From Thermoplasmata archaeon (GTDB lineage: Archaea > Thermoplasmatota > Thermoplasmata > UBA184), in NCBI GenBank assembly GCA_021826525.1, contig JAKAZU010000058.1, positions 1 through 5,185 on the forward strand: a DNA stretch of 5,185 bases. Direction: 5' to 3'. Position 1 is the stretch's first letter; every line of letters begins with the position of its first letter. Below the pieces are notes generated by a model. The model was not told the origin of the DNA. It did no database searches and worked only from the letters and a program-made list of their open reading frames with translations. Positions 1 through 5,185 of this stretch are shown one piece after another. Made by a program: the position numbers and the translations under genes.

Positions 1-2
1 GG

Positions 3-1502
3 GCGGAGGCGAGCACCCCACGCGCCGTCACGTCCGAGGAGGGTACGTTCCCCGATCTCATCGGAGCGGTGCCGGGAAAGGTCGTGCTGCGGATGGCCCC
101 GTTCCCGAGCGGCAGCCTGCACATCGGCAACGCGCGGATGCTGTTCGTCAACGAGTACTACCGGCGGAAGTACGACGGCCGCCTCTTGCTCGTCTTCGAC
201 GACACGCCCGGTTCGGAGGAGAAGCGGGTCGACCTGGAGGCGTTCGATCTGATCCTCGGAGACCTCGAGCTTGCGGGGATCCATCCGGATGCGGTGTACT
301 ACAAATCGGACCGCGTCGACAAGTTCTACCCGTGGGCCCACCGCGTCATCGCGCGCGGCGGGGCGTACGTCTGCGTCTGCCCGGCCGAGACGCTGAGGGA
401 GAACCGCGAGGCAGGCCGGGCCTGTGCGGAACGCCTGCAGACCGTCGAGCAGACGCTCGAGATGTGGGAGCGGATGCTCTCGGGAGGGTTCGCGCAGGGC
501 GAGGCGGTGCTGCGGCTGCGGACGGACATCGCCGACCCCGATCCCGCGTTCCGCGACCGCGTGCTGTTCCGCATCAACGAGCAGGCGCATCCGCGCGTGG
601 GCCACAAGTATCGGGTGTGGCCGATGCTCGAGTTCTCCTGGGCGGTGGACGACGTCGAGCTCGGGGTCACCCACGTGCTCCGTGGGAAGGATCTGGTGGT
701 GGAGGATCGCATGCAGCAGTTCGTCTGGAAGCTCCTCGAGATCCAGGGGCCCCCCTTCTTGCACTGGGGCCTATTGCGGGTGCGAGAGGCGAAGATCTCG
801 AAGAGCAAGTCCTACCGCGAGGTCAAGAGCGGCCTCTACGACGGCTGGGCCGACCCGCGTACCTGGTCGCTGCGTTCGCTCGATCGTCGAGGGATATCGA
901 TGGACGCCTGCCGCCGTTTCACCCTCTCCTTCGGCATGTCGCTCTCCGACATCGAGGTACCGGCCGAGACCCTCTACGCCGAGAACCGCAAGCGGATCGA
1001 CCCGATGACCCCGCGCCGGGCGTTCGTGGCCCAGCCGGTCCGGGTCGATGTGGACGACTACCCCGCCGAACTTCGGACCGTGGGACTCCCGAACCACCCC
1101 GACCGCGCCGAGCTCGGAGTGCGGACGGTGCCCGCGGGGCCCTCCTTCTATCTCGCGCGAACCGACCTAGAGACCCGGCTCGGGCTCGAGGTCCGCCTCA
1201 AGGACCTGCTCAACGTCCAGCTCCCGGATCGCCTGGCCCCGGAGGCATCCCATCTCTCCGCCCGGTTCACGAGCCGAGAGAACAAGCGGATCCCGCGGCT
1301 CCAATGGATCGGCGCCGAGGGAGCGATCCCGGTCGATATCCTCGAGATCGATGGGACCCATCGAACCGGCACGGGTGAGCGAGCGCTCCTGGACGCGGCT
1401 CCGAGGGATATCGTGCAGTTCGAACGGGTCGGATTCGTCCGGTTCGAGGCCGACTGGTCCACGGGCTCGCGTCCGGTCCGTGTCGTATTCGCCCACGGGT
1501 AG
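3..1502 (+). CDS. gltX: Glutamyl-tRNA synthetase, archaeal type (5' partial)
   Basis: Class I aminoacyl-tRNA synthetase that charges tRNA with glutamate in the cytoplasm. In archaea lacking GlnRS it usually also charges tRNA-Gln, for later amidation by GatDE. The frame is open to the left edge. A GTG at 69 is possible but unlikely as the start, because the 22 upstream codons end in PDLIGAV, resembling the family's linker before the catalytic domain. Archaeal homologues run about 550-570 residues and 499 are visible, so roughly 60-70 N-terminal residues lie outside. Counting from GTG 69: Rossmann signature HIGN at 18-21 (HIGH variant), DDTPGSEEK near 44-52, a CxC pair at 102/104 plus Cys119 as a possible zinc knuckle, and KISKS at 242-246 (nt 792-806). 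Beta-barrel anticodon-binding domains follow from about 310, ending in the typical VQFERVGFVRFE stretch. Family assignment is firm. Discriminating versus non-discriminating activity cannot be read from the sequence. Confidence 0.95.
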   Translation, partial: AEASTPRAVTSEEGTFPDLIGAVPGKVVLRMAPFPSGSLHIGNARMLFVNEYYRRKYDGRLLLVFDDTPGSEEKRVDLEAFDLILGDLELAGIHPDAVYYKSDRVDKFYPWAHRVIARGGAYVCVCPAETLRENREAGRACAERLQTVEQTLEMWERMLSGGFAQGEAVLRLRTDIADPDPAFRDRVLFRINEQAHPRVGHKYRVWPMLEFSWAVDDVELGVTHVLRGKDLVVEDRMQQFVWKLLEIQGPPFLHWGLLRVREAKISKSKSYREVKSGLYDGWADPRTWSLRSLDRRGISMDACRRFTLSFGMSLSDIEVPAETLYAENRKRIDPMTPRRAFVAQPVRVDVDDYPAELRTVGLPNHPDRAELGVRTVPAGPSFYLARTDLETRLGLEVRLKDLLNVQLPDRLAPEASHLSARFTSRENKRIPRLQWIGAEGAIPVDILEIDGTHRTGTGERALLDAAPRDIVQFERVGFVRFEADWSTGSRPVRVVFAHG

Positions 1503-1510
1503 TTCCCCAA

Positions 1511-1520
1511 CCTTTGATAG
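1511..1520 (+). promoter_or_regulatory. Weak TATA-like box ahead of the glyoxalase gene
   Basis: TTTGATA at 1513-1519 is a small AT-rich patch in the 48-nt gap after gltX. Archaeal initiation about 25-27 nt downstream would fall near 1542, giving a leader of about 9 nt before the ATG at 1551. The match is poor and read-through from gltX is equally plausible. Confidence 0.25.
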
Positions 1521-1536
1521 GCCGTGTGCGGTCTCC

Positions 1537-1540
1537 GGAG
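1537..1540 (+). promoter_or_regulatory. Possible ribosome-binding site for the glyoxalase gene
   Basis: GGAG ends 10 nt before the ATG at 1551, a slightly long spacing. It supports 1551 over the in-frame GTG at 1524, which would place the GGAG inside the coding region and add nine residues before the conserved MRFLH start. Confidence 0.4.
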
Positions 1541-1550
1541 TCCTGAACCC

Positions 1551-1940
1551 ATGCGCTTCCTCCACACCTCGATCACCGTGCGCGACCTGGACGAAAGCCT
1601 CGCCTTCTACACTGGGATCCTCGGTCTCGAGTTCGAGCGACGACGGCCGATCCCGGAGAACCACGCCGAGATCGCCTTCGTTCGGGATCCCCGGTCCGAT
1701 GCGCGGATCGAGCTCACGCACTGGGAAGGAAAGAACACGGTCGAACCCGGCGAGCAGCTCGACCACCTCGCCTTCCAGGTGCCCGATCTCGACACCTTCC
1801 TCGCCCGGGTCCGTACCGCGGGCGTGCGGGTCGCGAAGGAACCGTATCGCCTCCAAGGCGGGTCCGGCCGGATCGCGTTCATCCTCGATCCGAACGATGT
1901 GTGGATCGAGCTGATCGAGCGCCCCGCACCGCCGTCCTAA
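1551..1940 (+). CDS. Glyoxalase I-like VOC metalloenzyme
   Basis: A 129-residue single-chain VOC (vicinal oxygen chelate) protein resembling lactoylglutathione lyase GloA, which isomerises the hemithioacetal of methylglyoxal and a thiol. Two beta-alpha-beta-beta-beta modules are visible, at about 1-60 and 68-122. The candidate metal ligands are His5, Glu54, His72 and Glu120, matching in order and almost in spacing the E. coli GloA set (His5, Glu56, His74, Glu122). The local contexts IELTHW and DHLAFQV also look like GloA. Methylmalonyl-CoA epimerase, a related fold, normally has Gln at the second ligand, so it is less likely. The ATG at 1551 is chosen because it places His5 correctly and has GGAG upstream; a GTG at 1524 is an alternative. 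The stop is 4 nt before the MFS start, suggesting co-transcription. Most archaea lack glutathione, so the true thiol cofactor is unknown, as is the exact substrate. Confidence 0.85.
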   Translation: MRFLHTSITVRDLDESLAFYTGILGLEFERRRPIPENHAEIAFVRDPRSDARIELTHWEGKNTVEPGEQLDHLAFQVPDLDTFLARVRTAGVRVAKEPYRLQGGSGRIAFILDPNDVWIELIERPAPPS

Positions 1941-1944
1941 GCTC

Positions 1945-3192
1945 GTGAGCGACGCGGCTCCCTCGGCCCCGGATCGGCCCGAAGCACGCCCTCTCTTCGC
2001 CGTTTTCGGAGCCACGTTCTTCATCCGGTTCGCCTTCGGCATCACGACCGCGATCTTCGCGAGCTATCTCATCGGCCAATCGCAGGGGCTCGGTGGTGCG
2101 TCGCTCGGCACGGTGGGCCTCGTCATCGCGATGAGCCCGATCGGAGAGTTCGCGACCGTGCTCCTCTCGGGCGCGGCCGCCGACCGCTGGGGACGATGGC
2201 CGATGCTCCTCGCGGGGATGGTGGTCGCGGCGGTCCTCACCGCCCTCGTTTCGACGACCCGCTCGGCGATCGCGCTCGGCGCGATCAACCTATGCTTCGG
2301 GGTGGCGAGCGGGGCGATCCTCGCTTCCAGCCTCGCGTTGGTCGCCGACGCCTCCGCTGCGGGGGAGCGGGGGTTCGAGATGGGCCGCTTCGATGCGATG
2401 AACCTGTCCGGCTGGGTGCTCGGGTTCGCGGCCGGATTGGCGGTCCTCACCATCCTGCCGAACTCCGCCCTCGGGACGGCGTTCCTCCTCAGCGCAGCGG
2501 TGCTGACGGCCGGGGTGTTGTTCATCCTCCTTGCCACCCGCGGTCGAGTGAGGTGGGCCGAGGGCCGGCCGAAGGTCCCTCGTCTCCTCGCCCAAGCCCT
2601 TCGACGGCCGGAGGTCTGGTGGGTGACGGTGCCCTGGCTCACGATCTACATGCTGATCGGGACGGCTCTCGCATTCCTCGGGTCGAGCTCGGGGGGGGAG
2701 GGGTTTCCGCGGATCGATCTGGCCGTGTTGATCGGCGGAGGGGGCATCTTGCTCGTGTTCACCCAACCGGTCTACGGGAGGTGGTCCGACCGTTTCGGCC
2801 GGATCCGACTGCTCGGAGTGGGAACTACGGGCTTGGTGGTCGTCATGTTCGCGGCCGGGCTGATCGCCGCGTACGGGCCGCTCCCGGTCCTGCTCGCCGC
2901 GGCCGGGATCGGGGTGATCGCCGCCTTGGCCTACGGTCCGGCGGCCCTGGCGGCGCTGACCGATCTGAGCGTGTCGCTCACCCGGGCAACGACGATGGCG
3001 ATCTATTCGCTGACGATCTCCCTCGGAATGGTGCTCGGCCTGGTCGTCTCCACCACCCTGTACGATGCGCTCCGCACCCCGGGTCTCGATCTGTTCTTCG
3101 GCGGGATCTCGGCCACGCTCGTCGCGTTGACCGTCTTGCAATGGCGGCGAGTACGATCGGGCGAGCTCCCGATCACGACTCCGGCTCGATGA
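1945..3192 (+). CDS. Major facilitator superfamily (MFS) transporter
   Basis: A 415-residue membrane protein, the usual length for a 12-TM MFS carrier moving small molecules by uniport or coupled to ions. Approximate helices: 17-43, 51-77, 87-108, 110-135, 151-170, 176-199, 227-246, 256-277, 289-308, 313-335, 348-370 and 378-398, with a cytoplasmic middle loop at about 200-226. The MFS motif A appears twice, as expected from the two-fold repeat: GAAADRWGR at 76-84 between TM2 and TM3, and GRWSDRFGR at 278-286 between TM8 and TM9. The GTG at 1945 is the only sensible start, since the next Met is at residue 63 inside TM2. No Shine-Dalgarno is evident, and the 4-nt gap after the glyoxalase stop suggests translational coupling. 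The 3' end overlaps the opposing CDF gene by 20 bp. Many such proteins are drug or metabolite exporters, but the substrate cannot be inferred here. Confidence 0.9.
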   Translation: MSDAAPSAPDRPEARPLFAVFGATFFIRFAFGITTAIFASYLIGQSQGLGGASLGTVGLVIAMSPIGEFATVLLSGAAADRWGRWPMLLAGMVVAAVLTALVSTTRSAIALGAINLCFGVASGAILASSLALVADASAAGERGFEMGRFDAMNLSGWVLGFAAGLAVLTILPNSALGTAFLLSAAVLTAGVLFILLATRGRVRWAEGRPKVPRLLAQALRRPEVWWVTVPWLTIYMLIGTALAFLGSSSGGEGFPRIDLAVLIGGGGILLVFTQPVYGRWSDRFGRIRLLGVGTTGLVVVMFAAGLIAAYGPLPVLLAAAGIGVIAALAYGPAALAALTDLSVSLTRATTMAIYSLTISLGMVLGLVVSTTLYDALRTPGLDLFFGGISATLVALTVLQWRRVRSGELPITTPAR

Positions 3193-4057
3193 CGATGTGC
3201 CGGAGCTGAGGATAGGCCTGCCGCAGACCGAGGGAAACGCGGTCGATCGCCGCCTCGATCTGGTCGGTGGTCATGCCGTCCGGGAAGTTGATCCGGAGCG
3301 CGATGAGGACGTCGTCCGGGCCTAGCATCATCGACTGGAGGCCGCGGACCTTCTGCACGGAAGCGTCCCGCTCGATGAAGGCGAGGATCTCGCGCGCGAC
3401 CCGGGGCGGGATCGACTTTCCGATGAGGAGCTCTCGGCTCTCCGCGGTGAGGATGAATCCGGTCGCGACGAGCATCCCCCCGACGATCGCCGCGGCGATG
3501 CCGTCCGCGACGTTCGTGTGGAACCAGGCGACCACGACGATCCCACTGAACGCGACGATGCTGCCTCCGATGCTGACGAGGTCCTGGTAGAAGATCGCCT
3601 TCAGCCCGAGATGGGAGGATTCCATGAGCGTCGCAACGGTCTCCCGGGACACGCGGAGCTCCCGCAACGTGATGTACATCCCTCCCAAGCTGCCGATGAT
3701 CGATAGCCCCACGACCACCAGGGCCGAGTTGACCTCGGAGATCGGGCCGGGGGAGGCGATCTGTTGGACGCCCGTGAGCAGCACGAGTAGCCCCGCGATG
3801 CTGAAGGTCACGAGGGAGGCGACGAACGCCCAGAAGAACCGCTCCTTGCCGAACCCGAACGGGTGCTCGTGCGTGGGTCGTCGATGGGATGCGTAGGTTC
3901 CCCACAACAGGAGGAGCGCTCCGACCAGATCCGTGACCGAGTAAATCGCCTGGGAGAGGACGGCTCTGCTCCCACTGGGGACCGCCACGTACAGGTTCGC
4001 CCCGAACAGGATCGCGTTCAGCACGATCGTTCCGACGATGATGACCTGCGGTCGCAT
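3173..4057 (-). CDS. Cation diffusion facilitator (CDF) family transporter
   Basis: A 294-residue inner-membrane protein of the CDF family, which exports divalent metals such as Zn, Fe, Mn or Co in exchange for protons. Six helices are visible at about 4-25, 32-56, 74-98, 108-130, 152-176 and 183-207. A cytoplasmic ferredoxin-like domain follows at about 215-294, ending HIVIEPES. EHPFGFGKERFFW at 64-76 is the hallmark of the ZnT9-like/COG0053 group, and Asp185 in NVADGI before TM6 is typical. The metal-site positions are unusual: the TM2 HxxxD motif reads YSVTD (Tyr39, Asp43), and the TM5 site reads YQD (Gln158, Asp159) where this group often has Glu-Asp. The start at 4057 (ATG on the minus strand) gives a normal family length and begins just before TM1. 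A longer in-frame start at 4171 would add 38 Arg/Pro-rich residues and run into the aldolase promoter. No Shine-Dalgarno is seen. The metal is unknown. Confidence 0.88.
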   Translation of the reverse strand: MRPQVIIVGTIVLNAILFGANLYVAVPSGSRAVLSQAIYSVTDLVGALLLLWGTYASHRRPTHEHPFGFGKERFFWAFVASLVTFSIAGLLVLLTGVQQIASPGPISEVNSALVVVGLSIIGSLGGMYITLRELRVSRETVATLMESSHLGLKAIFYQDLVSIGGSIVAFSGIVVVAWFHTNVADGIAAAIVGGMLVATGFILTAESRELLIGKSIPPRVAREILAFIERDASVQKVRGLQSMMLGPDDVLIALRINFPDGMTTDQIEAAIDRVSLGLRQAYPQLRHIVIEPES

Positions 4058-4063
4058 CCTAGG

Positions 4064-4090
4064 CCGGTGGGTTCTCCGACGGACCGGTGG
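4064..4090. repeat. Short direct repeat, CCGGTGG twice, 20 bp apart
   Basis: Identical 7-mers lie at 4064-4070 and 4084-4090, an offset of exactly 20 bp, close to two helical turns. They fall in the presumed leader or start region of the CDF gene, where a dimeric regulator could bind. Such short GC-rich repeats also arise by chance in this composition. Confidence 0.35.
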
Positions 4091-4108
4091 CCGGGATACA
4101 GCGGGGCG

Positions 4109-4117
4109 GATTATGAG
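4109..4117 (-). promoter_or_regulatory. Candidate TATA box for the CDF gene
   Basis: Read on the minus strand this is CTCATAATC, one of the few AT-rich patches in the gap. Initiation about 25-27 nt downstream would fall near 4086, giving a leader of about 29 nt before the ATG at 4057. A weaker GTATCC further downstream is an alternative. Confidence 0.35.
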
Positions 4118-4173
4118 GGTGCGCCCGCGCGCCCCCGAGAGGTCCGGGAGGCGCGGACGGCAGGAGACCAACC

Positions 4174-4181
4174 GTTAAATC
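4174..4181 (+). promoter_or_regulatory. Candidate TATA box for the aldolase gene
   Basis: TTAAAT at 4175-4180 stands out in a GC-rich stretch and resembles an archaeal TATA box. Initiation about 25 nt downstream would be near 4203, leaving about 13 nt of leader before the ATG at 4216. The leader includes GAGAGG at 4204-4209, a weak Shine-Dalgarno candidate. This placement also argues against the in-frame GTG at 4192 as the translation start. Confidence 0.5.
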
Positions 4182-4194
4182 GCGGTGCCCCGTG

Positions 4195-4206
4195 CTCGGT
4201 ACCGAG
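4195..4206. promoter_or_regulatory. 12-bp perfect palindrome, candidate operator
   Basis: CTCGGTACCGAG is its own reverse complement. It lies about 15 bp downstream of the TTAAAT box and spans the predicted transcription start of the aldolase gene, where a bound dimeric repressor would block initiation. The symmetry stops at 12 bp. Position is the main argument, since a palindrome this long is expected about once by chance in a few kilobases. Confidence 0.35.
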
Positions 4207-4215
4207 AGGGTTTGC

Positions 4216-5185
4216 ATGCCGAGTTCGCAGGGCCGTGCCCCCGACGGAGCGCGCCTGGTGACGGGATCGGGAACGCGCGAGCGCACCCCGCGGTTTCCGT
4301 TCTCTCGGCTGAGCCTCTCCCCGGGGAAGCGGGCCCGCCTCAAACGGATGCTCTACACCTACGGTCCCGGCGGAGGGACGATGCTGGTCCTCCCCATCGA
4401 CCAAGGGCTCGAGCACGGTCCCGCCGACTTCTTCCCGAACCCAGCCGCTGAGGACCCGGAGTACCAGTTCCAGCTCGCGATCGAGGGGAAGTTCAGCGCC
4501 ATCGCGCTGCACATCGGCCTCGCGCAGCGCCACTTCGCCGAGTACGCCGGCGACATCCCGCTGATCCTCAAGCTCAACGGGAAGACCAACATCCCCCCCG
4601 ATTCCGAGCCGTTCAGCCCGCTGACGGGGACGGTCGAGGACGCCGTTCGGCTCGGGGCGGACGCGGTGGGCTACACCGTCTATGTCGGCTCGTCGGCCCA
4701 GGACCGGGACTTCCTTCAGTTCCACCAGGTCCGGGCCGACGCCGACCGGTTCGGCATGCCGATCATCGTCTGGGCCTACCCTCGGGGCGACGCGGTCGCC
4801 CAGAAGGGTGGGAAGGAGAGTCTCTACGCGATCGACTACGCCGCTCGGACGGCCCTCGAGCTCGGAGCAGACATCGTCAAGGTGAACTTCCCGGTCCGAT
4901 CCGAGAAGGACAAGGCCAGCCCCCCGCCGTACAACACGCTGAACGTCTCGGCCGAGGACGCCTTCCGCAAGGTCGTCCACAGCGCCGGACGGGCGATGGT
5001 CCTCGTCTCGGGCGGGGAGAAGGTTCCGGATGCCGAGCTCCTCCACAAGGTCCGCGATTCCATGGACGCCGGGGCGACGGGGATCATCTTCGGCCGGAAC
5101 CTCTGGCAACGCCCGAAGGCGGACGCGTTAGCGATCACCCGCGAGTTGCATGCGATCTTCCGAGAGTATGCCCAAGGCACCCGCT
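4216..5185 (+). CDS. Class I fructose-bisphosphate aldolase, DhnA/FbaB type (3' partial)
   Basis: Cytoplasmic TIM-barrel enzyme that interconverts fructose 1,6-bisphosphate with dihydroxyacetone phosphate and glyceraldehyde 3-phosphate through a Schiff base. The frame is open from the ATG at 4216 to the window edge, giving 323 codons. Visible signatures: LPIDQGLEHGP with Asp62, LKLNGKT with Lys119, GYTVYVGS at about 156, VWAYPRG with Tyr188 (probable acid/base residue), GADIVK with Lys222 (probable Schiff-base lysine), then SGGEK and FGRN loops that bind phosphate. Tyr and Lys correspond to Tyr146 and Lys177 of the Thermoproteus tenax enzyme. The last visible residues form the final barrel helix, so little should be missing. 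The barrel is preceded by about 50 residues, the first 30 or so basic and probably disordered, making it longer than the compact 263-residue T. tenax enzyme. The related ADH synthase of aromatic biosynthesis usually reads DHG rather than DQG at the first motif, so it is less likely. Confidence 0.9.
   Translation, partial: MPSSQGRAPDGARLVTGSGTRERTPRFPFSRLSLSPGKRARLKRMLYTYGPGGGTMLVLPIDQGLEHGPADFFPNPAAEDPEYQFQLAIEGKFSAIALHIGLAQRHFAEYAGDIPLILKLNGKTNIPPDSEPFSPLTGTVEDAVRLGADAVGYTVYVGSSAQDRDFLQFHQVRADADRFGMPIIVWAYPRGDAVAQKGGKESLYAIDYAARTALELGADIVKVNFPVRSEKDKASPPPYNTLNVSAEDAFRKVVHSAGRAMVLVSGGEKVPDAELLHKVRDSMDAGATGIIFGRNLWQRPKADALAITRELHAIFREYAQGTR

Larger units (their letters stand above)
4058..4215. 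other. Divergent intergenic region
   Basis: This 158-bp gap separates the start codons of the CDF gene (minus) and the aldolase gene (plus). It holds one promoter-like AT-rich box for each direction, a repeated CCGGTGG 7-mer on the CDF side and a 12-bp palindrome on the aldolase side. I find no tRNA cloverleaf, terminator hairpin with a T-run, or conserved small ORF in it. Confidence 0.75.

Noticed and set aside
332..1378. Second plus-strand frame of 348 codons inside gltX
   Set aside because: An Arg/Gly/Pro/Ala-rich frame-shifted reading of gltX, without independent motifs.
1503..1550. Terminator or small RNA between gltX and the glyoxalase gene
   Set aside because: The 48-nt gap has no stable inverted repeat or T-run, only a weak AT-rich patch.
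1167..2045. Minus-strand open frame of 292 codons across the gltX, glyoxalase and MFS boundary
   Set aside because: It spans three real genes, is charged and low-complexity, and has no recognisable domain.
2691..2698. Run of eight G in the MFS gene as a phase-variation or frameshift site
   Set aside because: The frame continues intact through it into the second motif A, and the run lies in a Gly/Ser loop of a very GC-rich genome. Nothing suggests switching.
2290..3141. Minus-strand open frame of 283 codons opposite the MFS gene
   Set aside because: The product is an unusually polar Arg/Gln/Gly/Asp/Glu-rich sequence, typical of the reverse strand of a membrane-protein gene in GC-rich DNA.
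4058..4171. Longer CDF protein starting at 4171
   Set aside because: The extra 38 residues are Arg/Pro-rich and unlike the family N-terminus, and they would occupy the divergent promoter region. The ATG at 4057 gives a normal family length.
4111..5109. Long minus-strand open frame of 332 codons opposite the aldolase gene
   Set aside because: It is a shadow of the aldolase: the plus strand carries clear catalytic motifs, and the antisense product is a low-complexity Arg/Glu/Asp/Val-rich sequence with no recognisable domain. Long antisense frames are expected at this G+C.

Overview
The window is GC-rich (by eye about two thirds G+C) and almost fully coding. It most likely comes from an archaeon. 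The glutamyl-tRNA synthetase is of the archaeal/eukaryotic type (HIGN and KISKS signatures, beta-barrel anticodon-binding C-terminus), and the aldolase is a DhnA-type class I enzyme as used in archaeal sugar metabolism. The clearest promoter candidate is an archaeal-looking AT-rich box in a GC-rich intergenic region. Shine-Dalgarno sequences are weak or absent. A high-GC euryarchaeal or terrestrial Thermoplasmatota lineage would fit, but that placement is a guess.

Layout: (1) positions 3-1502, plus strand, gltX, cut by the left window edge. (2) 1551-1940, plus, a 129-residue glyoxalase I-like VOC protein with all four metal ligands. (3) 1945-3192, plus, a 12-TM MFS transporter starting 4 nt after the glyoxalase stop. 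(4) 3173-4057, minus, a cation diffusion facilitator (CDF) whose 3' end overlaps the MFS gene convergently by 20 bp. (5) 4058-4215, a divergent intergenic region with one promoter-like box facing each way, a 12-bp perfect palindrome and a short direct repeat. (6) 4216 to the right edge, plus, a class I fructose-bisphosphate aldolase, cut by the window edge near its C-terminus.

How the genes may work together: glyoxalase and transporter look like one transcription unit, possibly read through from gltX. The aldolase makes triose phosphates, the usual source of methylglyoxal, and a glyoxalase would remove methylglyoxal. This is a loose metabolic link, because the two genes are about 2.3 kb apart and separated by an opposing gene. 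The CDF gene looks like an independent metal-homeostasis gene.

I see no mobile element, CRISPR array, RNA gene, toxin-antitoxin pair or defence system, and nothing that clearly amounts to a new biological system. The points most worth a second look are the altered metal-site residues of the CDF protein, the GloA-like metal site in a probable archaeon, and the palindrome at the predicted transcription start of the aldolase gene.
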